Positions 25,242-33,342 of a stretch of DNA of 64,000 nucleotides are shown here, one piece after another (the first letter of the stretch is position 1; the number at the start of each line of letters is the position of its first letter). The notes beneath the pieces were generated by a model, which was given only the letters and a program-made list of their open reading frames with translations, did no database searches and was not told where the DNA came from. The DNA lies in contig NZ_JAKMHX010000028.1 in NCBI RefSeq assembly GCF_022048975.1, forward strand, positions 1-64,000, read 5' to 3'. The DNA is from Sporosarcina cyprini (GTDB lineage: Bacteria > Bacillota > Bacilli > Bacillales_A > Planococcaceae). The translations under genes and the position numbers were made by a program.

Positions 25242-26324
25242 ATGAAACATGAAGTAAGCGTCAGCGAAAACTTGAGTGAAGCGCACACCTTGCCAGCTTG
25301 GCTGTACACAGATCCGGAAGTATTGGACTTCGAATTGAAAGAGATCTTCAGTAAAACTTGGCAGTATGTTGGACATGTCAGCGAGTTCAAAAAAGCAGGC
25401 GATTATATTACAACTGAAATCGTGGGCAAGCCGATTTTTGTGACATTGGGCGATGATGGAGAGATTCGTGCCTTTTATAATGTCTGCAGTCACCGGGCTG
25501 CGAAGCTGGTCGAAGGGGAAGGGAATAAGCGCATTATCACTTGCCCATACCACGCTTGGTCTTATCGGCTGGATGGGTCCCTGAACCGCGCTCCGAATAT
25601 GAAAGGTGTCGAGAACTTTGATGAGTCTGCCTTTTGTTTGCATGATGTCAGTTTGGAGATTTTCGAGTCGTTCATTTTTGTGAATCTCGATCCGGATGCA
25701 GAACCGATGGCGAAGACGTTCGGTGGGTTATTTGAACATGTGAAAAAAGACAATTTAGATCAATTCAAGAAAACGCGGGTGAAAGAAACGATCTGTCATT
25801 CGAATTGGAAAATAGGCATCGATAATTATTTAGAATGCGATCATTGTCCGGGTGTCCATAAATCACTCGTTTCCAAAGTCGATATGAAACAATATGAATC
25901 GATCCTTTACGACAACTATGTTTATCAAGCGACTCCTTTAAAGGGACAAGCTGCTGATTTTGAAATGGGACAGGGCGGGAGGTACTACTGGCTTTATCCG
26001 AATATGTGGTTTTCATTTGATCCCGGACCCCCTAATTTATCCATTCACCAATCCATTCCGATTGATCATAAAACAACGAAATATATTTATACGACATTTT
26101 TCATGAACGATACGATTACGGAAGAGGAAGAAGTACTTATGTCTGTCGATGAAGACGTGCGTCGGGAAGACAAGGAGATCTGTGAGGTTGTCCAAAAGGG
26201 AATCGAAACAGGTGTATACCAGCAAGGAAGGTTTTCGCTGACTGAGAATTGTGTCCATCATTTCCATTTGCTTATGCAACAAAGATTAGAACCGATTTTG
26301 CCATTAAAAGAAGTTGAGGTCTGA
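25242..26324 (+). CDS. Rieske oxygenase alpha subunit (ring-hydroxylating / betaine-type)
   Basis: This is a 360-aa oxygenase that uses a Rieske [2Fe-2S] cluster and a mononuclear iron. Rieske ligands are C-x-H in VCSHRAAKLV (about residue 83) and C-x2-H in CPYHAWSYRLDG (about 103). The catalytic iron site is in NYLECDHCPGVHKSLV, with the further acid in the C-terminal domain. The family includes glycine betaine and carnitine monooxygenases as well as aromatic dioxygenases. The adjacent amino acid/amine permease favours a small amine substrate. No reductase gene lies nearby. The start has AAAGGAGG 9 bp upstream. Confidence 0.88.
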   Translation: MKHEVSVSENLSEAHTLPAWLYTDPEVLDFELKEIFSKTWQYVGHVSEFKKAGDYITTEIVGKPIFVTLGDDGEIRAFYNVCSHRAAKLVEGEGNKRIITCPYHAWSYRLDGSLNRAPNMKGVENFDESAFCLHDVSLEIFESFIFVNLDPDAEPMAKTFGGLFEHVKKDNLDQFKKTRVKETICHSNWKIGIDNYLECDHCPGVHKSLVSKVDMKQYESILYDNYVYQATPLKGQAADFEMGQGGRYYWLYPNMWFSFDPGPPNLSIHQSIPIDHKTTKYIYTTFFMNDTITEEEEVLMSVDEDVRREDKEICEVVQKGIETGVYQQGRFSLTENCVHHFHLLMQQRLEPILPLKEVEV

Positions 26325-26329
26325 TTTTT

Positions 26330-26344
26330 TTGTAAACGCTTTCA
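26330..26344 (+). promoter_or_regulatory. CcpA cre site
   Basis: TTGTAAACGCTTTCA fits the catabolite-responsive element consensus WTGNAANCGNWNNCW at every position. It sits in the 42-bp gap between the Rieske oxygenase and the permease, so CcpA could act by roadblock on read-through or on an internal promoter. Confidence 0.8.
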
Positions 26345-26366
26345 TTTGAAATGAGGAGGATGGTGA

Positions 26367-27767
26367 GTGGAGATGAAGACGACACAGGATAGTCCGCAAA
26401 AACTTAGGCGGGAGATGAAGAGCAGACACCTATTTATGCTTTCGCTCGGAGGCGTTATTGGAACCGGCCTGTTTCTCGGTTCGGGGTATGCCATTGGGGA
26501 GGCCGGGCCGATCGGTACCATTTTAGCCTATCTGGTAGGTGGGCTTCTCATGTATCTGGCCATGGTATGTCTAGGGGAGTTATCCGTCGTGATGCCGGTT
26601 TCAGGTTCTTTTCAGGCGCATGCGACGAAGTTTATCGGACCTGCATCAGGATTCGTCATCGGGTGGGTGTATTGGCTTAGTTGGGCACTTTACGTTGGTC
26701 TTGAATTTATCGCGGCGGGCTTGTTGATGGGCAGATGGTTTCCGGATGTCCCCGTATGGATCTGGTGTGCAGTATTCGTCGTTCTCCTGTTTGCCATCAA
26801 TTCACTTAGTACGAAAAGCTTCGCCGAAACGGAGTATTGGTTCGCGGGCATCAAAGTTTTGGCGGTACTGCTGTTCATCGGAATCGGCTTTTGTGCAATG
26901 TTCGGTTTGATCACGATGGATGGGACGCCGGCTCCGTATCTTTCGAATATCGTCGGAGATGGTGTGTTCCCGACAGGGCTGACCGGTGTTTTCATCGTTA
27001 TGATGACTGTCATTTATGCATTCCAAGGCTCTGAAATCATGGGTGTCGCAGCGGGAGAGACAGAGGAGCCGGAAAAGAATATTCCTAAGGCTATTCGAAA
27101 CATCGTTGTGCGTGTTCTCGTGTTCTATGTATTAGCGATTTTTGTCCTGTCGGCAATCGTCCCTTGGAAAGAAGCGAGTGTTCTGGAAAGTCCGTTCGTC
27201 ACTGTTTTTGATATTGTCGGGATTCCTTATGCTGCAGATATCATGAACTTCGTCATCTTAACGGCCATCCTTTCCGTTGGAAACACGGGTCTATTCGCTT
27301 GTACTCGAATCCTTTATTCGTTGTCCAAAGACGGGATGGCACATCCGATGTTCGGAAAGCTGAACAAACGAGGCGTTCCGATCAATGCGCTGCTCGTTAC
27401 TCTCGGCTTTGCGCTTCTTTCCTTGCTGACTAGTATTATTGCAGAGACTACGCTCTTTGTCGTACTTCTATCGGTTAGTGGAATTGGAGGAACCATCACC
27501 TGGATGGCCATCGCAATTTCCCAAATACGCTTCCGGGTGCAGTATGTAAAAGATGGAGGAAAGCCGGAAGATTTGAAGTTCCGAGTCCGCCTGTTTCCAG
27601 TCGTCCCGATTCTTTGTATTGTAATTTGCGCATTGTTATTCGTCTTCGCCGCAGTCGATCCCACGCAGCGGGTTTCACTTGCTATCGGATTCGGTTTTAT
27701 CGGGTCATGTTATTTGTATTATTATTTGCGATATACGCGAAAGAGGAAAACTGTTCTTTCTTCGTAA
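26367..27767 (+). CDS. APC-family amino acid permease
   Basis: This is a 466-aa transporter with about 12 membrane segments. The APC signature near the start (HLFMLSLGGVIGTGLFLGSG) and the VYAFQGSEIMGVAAGETEEP segment near residue 218 are typical of the AAT subfamily (GabP/RocE/ProY type). It starts at GTG 26367 with GAGGAGG 7 bp upstream. It probably forms a transcription unit with the Rieske oxygenase, with which it may share a substrate. The cre site in the gap points to glucose control. Substrate specificity cannot be read from the sequence. Confidence 0.88.
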   Translation: MEMKTTQDSPQKLRREMKSRHLFMLSLGGVIGTGLFLGSGYAIGEAGPIGTILAYLVGGLLMYLAMVCLGELSVVMPVSGSFQAHATKFIGPASGFVIGWVYWLSWALYVGLEFIAAGLLMGRWFPDVPVWIWCAVFVVLLFAINSLSTKSFAETEYWFAGIKVLAVLLFIGIGFCAMFGLITMDGTPAPYLSNIVGDGVFPTGLTGVFIVMMTVIYAFQGSEIMGVAAGETEEPEKNIPKAIRNIVVRVLVFYVLAIFVLSAIVPWKEASVLESPFVTVFDIVGIPYAADIMNFVILTAILSVGNTGLFACTRILYSLSKDGMAHPMFGKLNKRGVPINALLVTLGFALLSLLTSIIAETTLFVVLLSVSGIGGTITWMAIAISQIRFRVQYVKDGGKPEDLKFRVRLFPVVPILCIVICALLFVFAAVDPTQRVSLAIGFGFIGSCYLYYYLRYTRKRKTVLSS

Positions 27768-27836
27768 GAAAAGAGGGGATATTTCATGGGGCAGTTTCAA
27801 ATATACTTCTGAATAATGGCTATATAGTTCAATTGT

Positions 27837-27887
27837 AAAAGGGCTTGCATACATGAAACTCAATCATGTATGCAAGCCCTTTTCTTG
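27837..27887. terminator. Strong bidirectional terminator
   Basis: AAAAGGGCTTGCATACATGA pairs perfectly with TCATGTATGCAAGCCCTTTT across a short loop. It serves the permease on the plus strand and the convergent anti-sigma gene on the minus strand. Confidence 0.9.
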
Positions 27888-27910
27888 TTGAACTTATTAC
27901 CCTTTGTACT

Positions 27911-29173
27911 TTATTGCAATGGAATATTCAGTTCGATGTTTTCTCCAATAGGATTGAAGTAATAATTAAAATATATTTTTGCTTTACCATCATAATCTTG
28001 AAATTTTGTCGTCTCAGTTACGTACTGCCCATCTCTTGAAATTTTGCTTCCTGTAAATTCTAACGGCGTACCATCTTCTTTTACAGCATTAGATAGCCAC
28101 AAAAGATTACCTCCATTCTCCCCTTTCGTTACAGCAACTGATACCCCTTGCTGTTCTACGGAAATGTCCCAATCGAAATAATCAGGTTTTGAGAGTACTT
28201 CTTTTTTGTCAAAATCAACTTCTATAAAATCCTCGCCCTTTGGAACTGCTTGAACAGCACCAATATTTATCGTGAGGGAATCTGTCTCATGAAAATAATT
28301 ACTTTGTACATTGAGCGTAATTTTGCCGTCGCGAATGGCTCCGTCTGTTGCACCTCCATTTATGAAACTGCCTCTTCTCTCTCCGCTATCCGTCGTGATC
28401 GTAATATCATCAAAAGCTAATATTTGCATTGTATTCGCTTCTTCTATTTCAATATCGATGGCCGTTTTTAATGGAGAACGGCGAATTTGTGTTATCGTAA
28501 ATTTCTGACCATCAATATCTACAGTACGATTCACAGCAATTACTTTTTCCTGAGCGATTTCGTTTTGTAGTGTAAAGGGTATCCTTATTGCAATATTACC
28601 CTTATCTACATCCTCAAAATGAAAAACGGCCGTAAAATCATTCGAAGTATAAACGATTGGCTCTGCAAAGCTAAATTCTATTAAAGATGAAATGTGTTCT
28701 TGATTATCTGCATGGCTGGTAAAACTACTTGGGCCTGGTATTTCATCGTCTCCCTGGAACAATTGAACGTCATTCAAGTATAGTTTCGACATATCAAATA
28801 AAGCATCGGCGTCGTAGAAAAGTACAAAGCCCGAACGATCTGCAATCACGCCTTGTAATGTTAACGATAGGCCATTTTTAGACTCAGTTACATTGACATC
28901 TTGATAGTATTGATTGTCCACAATGTCTTTTATCCCAGCATCGCTTCTAACCGATGATACAAGTGCATAAAAACCAGGTATTTTTGCAACATAACTAGCA
29001 AAAGTAGGAGAAACACGAATTGAAAATAAAATACTTACGCAAAACAAAGCAACGATGGCAACTGGTAAAATACGCTTCTTTGTTCTTTTTTCTCGCTGAA
29101 CTTTGCGCAAAGTATCCATTCGAATTTGTTGAAGTTTCTCTTTTGGAACGTCAATCGGTTGTAGTTTACTCAT
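27911..29173 (-). CDS. Membrane anti-sigma factor (DUF4179-type)
   Basis: This is a 420-aa protein: a cytoplasmic N-terminus of about 33 residues, one membrane segment (ILPVAIVALFCVSILFSI, about 35-52), then a large extracellular part. It begins with the typical DUF4179 pattern of SPTFASYVAKIPGFYALVSS followed by a repetitive beta-rich region. It overlaps the upstream ECF sigma gene by 4 bp (ATGA), which indicates translational coupling and a sigma/anti-sigma pair. Stimulus unknown. Confidence 0.8.
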   Translation of the reverse strand: MSKLQPIDVPKEKLQQIRMDTLRKVQREKRTKKRILPVAIVALFCVSILFSIRVSPTFASYVAKIPGFYALVSSVRSDAGIKDIVDNQYYQDVNVTESKNGLSLTLQGVIADRSGFVLFYDADALFDMSKLYLNDVQLFQGDDEIPGPSSFTSHADNQEHISSLIEFSFAEPIVYTSNDFTAVFHFEDVDKGNIAIRIPFTLQNEIAQEKVIAVNRTVDIDGQKFTITQIRRSPLKTAIDIEIEEANTMQILAFDDITITTDSGERRGSFINGGATDGAIRDGKITLNVQSNYFHETDSLTINIGAVQAVPKGEDFIEVDFDKKEVLSKPDYFDWDISVEQQGVSVAVTKGENGGNLLWLSNAVKEDGTPLEFTGSKISRDGQYVTETTKFQDYDGKAKIYFNYYFNPIGENIELNIPLQ

Positions 29174-29670
29174 AGCCAGTCCTCCTTTTCCCCAGCAGAA
29201 TTTCTAAGCTTCTTTAAAATGTAGTGAAGCTTCGATTTTACGGTGCCCTCAGGAATTTGATTGAGCTCAGCAATTTCTTTGTTTTTTAGTTGCTGAAAAT
29301 ATTTCATATAGACGAGTTGCTGCTCCGACAAAGATAATTGTTCCAGTAGTCGCTCCAAATCAGAATAGATAGCCCATCCAGACAAGTGATGTTCCTCAAT
29401 CGGAACGGTTGGTTGTCGTTTTCTTAAATGGTCTTTACAACAATTGATTAACACACGGACGAGCCATGTTCTGGCATATTCCTGCTTTTTAACGGTATGC
29501 ATTTTTTTTAGTGCCTTGTAAATTAACTCCTGCATTACGTCTAAAGTGTCTTGTTCATTTTTCATATATGTAAAAGCCATGCGATATAAAATCTCTTCAT
29601 CCATTTCAATAAGTGAAAGTATCGCTTGATGATTCCCACGAATAGCACGCTGCACGATGTCAAATTCCAT
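29170..29670 (-). CDS. ECF-type RNA polymerase sigma factor
   Basis: This is a 166-aa alternative sigma factor. Region 2 is seen in YRMAFTYMKNEQDTLDVMQE followed by LIYKAL and ARTWLVRVLINCCKDHLRK. Region 4 is in LSEQQLVYMKYFQQLKNKEI, ending in the helix-turn-helix IPEGTVKSKLHYILKKL. It resembles the SigV/SigX-like sigma factors that go with DUF4179 anti-sigma proteins. Its start at 29670 follows AGGCGAAAAGGATGG. It forms an operon with the following anti-sigma gene and is divergent from another sigma operon at 30051. Confidence 0.9.
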   Translation of the reverse strand: MEFDIVQRAIRGNHQAILSLIEMDEEILYRMAFTYMKNEQDTLDVMQELIYKALKKMHTVKKQEYARTWLVRVLINCCKDHLRKRQPTVPIEEHHLSGWAIYSDLERLLEQLSLSEQQLVYMKYFQQLKNKEIAELNQIPEGTVKSKLHYILKKLRNSAGEKEDWL

Positions 29671-30050
29671 CCTTTTCGCCTCCTTCCTTCATTAGACGCA
29701 GCCTTTCTTCATATCGTTCAAAAAAATTTATGTTTTAAGATTTTATTTTGTTAATTTAGTCTACTCTACTCCATTTCCTTATTTAGAGATAGGGTGCTTT
29801 TACTTCCAAGGAAAAGCTTCAGTGAAAAAGTGCTGAATTTTCACCAAAGCATATGATTAGTTGTTATTTTATTGCTCGGAAATGTCTCCTTTCTCCTTCC
29901 TATGAATTTGAAAGTTTCTTGGGCTTTCCAGCTTGTCTTGCTATGATTCTATATAAAAGTAAAACAGTTTTGAAAAGTGATGAGAACATTTCACCGCCTC
30001 GAGCGATTAAGTAGGTGTAAAAGCTTTTACAAGTAAAAAAGGAGCAGACA
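29671..30050. promoter_or_regulatory. Divergent control region of two ECF sigma operons, with palindrome
   Basis: A 380-bp region separates two head-to-head sigma genes. TGTAAAAGCTTTTACA at 30016-30031 is a perfect 16-bp palindrome 19 bp upstream of the plus-strand start, within the probable leader. It differs from cre by having GC instead of CG at the centre. No certain ECF promoter (TGAAAC...CGTC) could be placed. Confidence 0.5.
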
Positions 30051-30608
30051 ATGAAAATTACAAACAAGAACTTTATTAAACGGTTCAAGAAAGGGAAGGA
30101 AGCGGCCTTCGAGTATGTCGTTGATGAATATATTGGCAGCGTCAAAGCTGTTGTCTACAACACATTGGGCTCCTATCACGACCCTGAGCTCATACAAGAA
30201 TGCATCAACGACACATTTCTAGGTGCTTGGGACAACGCGGCACAATTTAACGGGGACGCTGAAGATTTCCGTAGATGGATTTGTACAATCGCGAAATTCA
30301 AGGCGATCGATAAACAAAGGAAGCAAATGAGGATGCATGATCCTTCTGAAATCACGGACGCTCATCTGGAGCCAGTGCAATCCGCTGAGACGGCTTTCAT
30401 GGGAAGTGAATCGACGCGAGAGGTTTTGCTGCTACTCAGCACATTGAAAGAAATCGACAGAGACATCTTCATTATGAAATATTTTTTGGATATGAAGAAT
30501 GAGGAGATCGCGGACGAGCTTGGTTTGACGAAAGCAGCTGTCGATAACCGACTGTACAGAGGGAAAAAGAAGATGCAGCAGACGCAGATAGGGGGAAGTT
30601 TTGCATGA
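30051..30608 (+). CDS. ECF-type RNA polymerase sigma factor
   Basis: This is a 185-aa sigma factor. Region 2 is seen in EYVVDEYIGSVKAVVYNTLG, LIQECINDTFLGAWDNAAQF and FRRWICTIAKFKAIDKQRKQ. Region 4 is in LKEIDRDIFIMKYFLDMKNE with the helix-turn-helix LGLTKAAVDNRLYRGKKK. It has AAAAAAGGAG 9 bp upstream. Its last 4 bp overlap the anti-sigma gene (ATGA). It is not a close copy of the divergent sigma factor at 29170, so the two pairs probably answer different signals. Confidence 0.9.
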   Translation: MKITNKNFIKRFKKGKEAAFEYVVDEYIGSVKAVVYNTLGSYHDPELIQECINDTFLGAWDNAAQFNGDAEDFRRWICTIAKFKAIDKQRKQMRMHDPSEITDAHLEPVQSAETAFMGSESTREVLLLLSTLKEIDRDIFIMKYFLDMKNEEIADELGLTKAAVDNRLYRGKKKMQQTQIGGSFA

Positions 30609-31657
30609 AAGAGATTTATAAACGGTTCAGCGAATTGAAGATTGACCCGGATGTTGTCCCGATGCCTGTGGATGAGACGGAAAAGAACATAGTGAAAGGT
30701 CTGTACTTAAAAAAACGGAGAACTCACCATATTCTTCGGAACACTATTGTGGCAGCAGCAATTTTTAGTCTGTCCATCTTGGTTTTCAGCGCATCCTTCC
30801 CGGCGCTTGCGGCACAATTGCCGATCATAGGAAATGTGTTTTCTTTATTTCAGAAGGAGAGCCAGGTAGTGGGGGACTATGGAGCGTACACGACTGCTAT
30901 TGGCATGTCGAAAGAGGATAAGGGCGTGAAGGTGACCGTCACGGATGCCGTTTACGATGGGGAAAGCGTATCGATTTCATTTACGATGGAAAGTGACCGG
31001 GACCTAGGCGAACATCCGGTATTGGATGGCATGGTGACGATTGAAGAATACGGAGAACAAAATCATTTGATGGGCAATTACATGATTGAAAAGGTGAATG
31101 ACAACCAATACGCCGGCGTAAATATCGTGTATCTGATGACAGGCAGTAAACCGAAAGATACCATCCATGTTAATTGGAAGGGAAGAGAACTGAAAAAGGT
31201 TGAAGACGTAGCTAACTACATCCAAGGTGACTGGGAATTCGATTTTGAGTTACAGCCGCTACCTTCCAAAACGATTCAACTATCCGATCTGAATGTCAAA
31301 TATCAGGGAGTCACAGTTGTTGTTAATAAGATGACGACAACCCCTGTATCAAATACTATCTATTTATCACATGTTACGGGGCAAGAGTTGAAAGACAAAT
31401 GGGATGTCTTTTCATTGGATTTTAGGATAGAAGATAATTTAGGGAATCAATACGATGTTTTGCCGAATGGTGGGTATGGAAATAGCTCGTTTGCTATGAA
31501 ATGGCGTATCATGACGCCGGTATTTGATCCGGCAGCTACTTCGATCATCATTACCCCGATAGCATCGGCTTATAATGAGGGGAAGGGAAATGAGCTTGAG
31601 CTGATCGAGGAATTTCCGATCACATCGATAGAAGTGCCGCTTGCAGGAGATGAATAA
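30605..31657 (+). CDS. Membrane anti-sigma factor (DUF4179-type)
   Basis: This is a 350-aa protein with a cytoplasmic N-terminus (about residues 1-42), one membrane segment (NTIVAAAIFSLSILVFSASF) and the DUF4179 pattern FPALAAQLPIIGNVFSLFQ just outside. A long extracytoplasmic beta-rich domain follows. It is translationally coupled to the sigma gene by a 4-bp overlap. A good terminator follows (31664-31719). Confidence 0.85.
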   Translation: MKEIYKRFSELKIDPDVVPMPVDETEKNIVKGLYLKKRRTHHILRNTIVAAAIFSLSILVFSASFPALAAQLPIIGNVFSLFQKESQVVGDYGAYTTAIGMSKEDKGVKVTVTDAVYDGESVSISFTMESDRDLGEHPVLDGMVTIEEYGEQNHLMGNYMIEKVNDNQYAGVNIVYLMTGSKPKDTIHVNWKGRELKKVEDVANYIQGDWEFDFELQPLPSKTIQLSDLNVKYQGVTVVVNKMTTTPVSNTIYLSHVTGQELKDKWDVFSLDFRIEDNLGNQYDVLPNGGYGNSSFAMKWRIMTPVFDPAATSIIITPIASAYNEGKGNELELIEEFPITSIEVPLAGDE

Positions 31658-31663
31658 GTAGCC

Positions 31664-31719
31664 AGGCGGGTAGATCTGAGAGTTAGATAACGTGACTCAC
31701 AGACCCGCCTTTTTTTTTG
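31664..31719 (+). terminator. Terminator of the sigma/anti-sigma operon
   Basis: AGGCGGGT and ACCCGCCT pair, followed by nine T residues. The internal bases form a long loop with a smaller hairpin. Confidence 0.75.
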
Positions 31720-31737
31720 CACGCAAAAGTAACACGT

Positions 31738-31985
31738 CTGTCGATCGAGCTTAGTGTAACTACGCCAAGGATGTAGATGTACAAGATGGCGAATGATATA
31801 GGAAAGCAGAAGAAGCATGTGCTCCTGGATGGGGAGAGCATGCTTCTTTTTGCGGCGGCCACCCATAAAGATTGACCTTAAGTGATAACTGTTCTACTAT
31901 TAGTATAACAAACGTTTGTAATATTATACCTAGTAATATGTGAAAATGTCGGCAGCGTTATTACGGGAGAAAAGGGGTAATCGTA
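31738..31985 (+). repeat. Second decayed ltaS tail plus duplicated hydrolase leader
   Basis: GTCTGTCGATCGAGCTTAGT through the CATGCTTCTTTTT hairpin (to 31854) aligns closely with the last codons and terminator of ltaS (21178-21292). The following 130 bp match the leader of hydrolase copy 1 (23578-23710) almost base for base, including ACCTAGTAATATGTGAAAAT and ACGGGAGAAAAGGGGTAATC. Confidence 0.8.
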
Positions 31986-32975
31986 TTGAGTAAAATTAAA
32001 AAGAAAAAAGGTAAGAAGATCTTGGTTGTTTTTGCATGGATCTTAGGAATAATTGTTGGTCTGAATATAATAGGATTTGCGATCAACAAAATATTCTTTT
32101 CAAATGAGTTGGAAGCGATCTCGCCTTACGGAGAAATGGTAGAAGTAAACAATCAGAACATGCATGTCTATTCAATGGGACAGGGAGAAAAAACAATCGT
32201 TTTGTTACCGGGTACCGGGGCGCCTTTGCCAAGTGCAGATTTTGGTCCATTAATGAGAGAACTCTCGAAAGAATATAAAGTAGTTACAGTTGAATATTTT
32301 GGAGTGGGGTTCAGTGACGAGACAGATACACCACGAACAAATGAAAACTATATGGAAGAAATCAGAACAGCATTATCACAGGCTGATATGAAGCCGCCGT
32401 ATGTCTTAATGCCGCATTCTGTGTCCGGAGTTTATAGCGAATATTATGCATCAAAATATCCTGACGAAGTCTCTGCAATTATTATGCTGGACACAAGTCC
32501 AACGGTGAAAATAGAATCTAAATTATATTCTTTCGTATATGACCCCCAAATTATAAAAATCTTAAATGGTTCTCTTATGTTAATGCAAGAGACTGGATTA
32601 AGTAGAATCATCAATGGATTGGTACCTTCTACTCAAACAGTTGAAAATGGCTATACTGAAAAAGAAATTAGGGATCATCAATTATTTTCTTATCATCTTT
32701 TCAACAAAACAATCAATAATCAGATTCGAAGTTCAGATGACAACATCAATGAGGTAATCAGCACCGTTTTCCCTTCAGAAGTGCCTGTACTGAAACTAAT
32801 ATCCTCATATGCTCAAAAAGAAGTAGAAAATGGAGAAGAGCTCCAAAAAGATCACTTGAATCGACTTGGTGCAAATGTTGAGTTCCAAATGATTGATGGC
32901 TCTCATACGTTCTATCAAACTAATGTTAAAGATATCACTGATGCCACAAAGAATTTCCTTGAAAGAATCGAGTAA
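31986..32975 (+). CDS. Membrane-anchored alpha/beta hydrolase (copy 2)
   Basis: This paralog of the gene at 23711 has the same length (329 aa), the same TTG start and the same leader. The N-terminal 150 residues are nearly identical, while residues about 165-240 have diverged (VKIESKLYSFVYDPQIIKIL against VSMGSNLQTFMLAPRNVKII). Catalytic features are kept: oxyanion strand VLLPGTGAPLP, elbow LMPHSVSGVYSEYY, acid in IIMLDTSP and His in IDGSHTFY. Divergence limited to the lid-like middle suggests a change of substrate. It faces outside the membrane. Confidence 0.85.
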   Translation: MSKIKKKKGKKILVVFAWILGIIVGLNIIGFAINKIFFSNELEAISPYGEMVEVNNQNMHVYSMGQGEKTIVLLPGTGAPLPSADFGPLMRELSKEYKVVTVEYFGVGFSDETDTPRTNENYMEEIRTALSQADMKPPYVLMPHSVSGVYSEYYASKYPDEVSAIIMLDTSPTVKIESKLYSFVYDPQIIKILNGSLMLMQETGLSRIINGLVPSTQTVENGYTEKEIRDHQLFSYHLFNKTINNQIRSSDDNINEVISTVFPSEVPVLKLISSYAQKEVENGEELQKDHLNRLGANVEFQMIDGSHTFYQTNVKDITDATKNFLERIE

Positions 32976-33095
32976 GGATTTGTTATAAAAACAGGTAGCA
33001 GAAAATACAATCTGCGCATCATTATTAGTTTTAGAAATAAATTTACTTCAATAAAGGCACCATGTTTGTGGTATCTTAATGGTGGATATTCCTTC

Positions 33096-33248
33096 TTGGA
33101 ACTGGGACAATTATTTCTAGTGAAAAATTTATCGTTTCATCATTTAACGAAGAACGCTTATTTATCAATGATTCCGCTTAAAAGGTTATTATCGGACCAA
33201 TTGATATGGAGTGGATTCAACACTTTAATGAAAGATATAAAAAGTGAG
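33096..33248 (+). pseudogene. Decayed fragment of an unknown gene
   Basis: One frame reads GTIISSEKFIVSSFNEERLF, then INDSA, a stop, and KVIIGPIDMEWIQHFNERYK and a second stop. The composition is protein-like but there is no start. I do not recognise it. The other frame open across this stretch has no ribosome binding site. Confidence 0.35.
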
Positions 33249-33288
33249 TTTACAACTTACGATAGTTCAATTCGGTATTCTCAGATTG

Positions 33289-33340
33289 AAAAAACAGCCG
33301 AATGAAGAGGCAAACCCTCTCTCATCCAGCTGTTTTTTCT
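33289..33340. terminator. Terminator (3' end of the lysine permease gene)
   Basis: AAAAAACAGC...GCTGTTTTTT with an inner GAGAGGGT/AGAGGCAAACCCTCTC stem. It is symmetrical, so it can act on both strands, and lies just after the permease stop on the minus strand. Confidence 0.8.
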
Positions 33341-33342
33341 CA

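Noticed and set aside
30016..30031. cre site before the sigma gene
   Set aside because: TGTAAAAGCTTTTACA has GC in place of the essential central CG and two extra bases, so it was kept only as a palindrome.
33066..33305. 79-aa open frame
   Set aside because: No ribosome binding site; another frame in the same place has a more protein-like pattern although it is broken.
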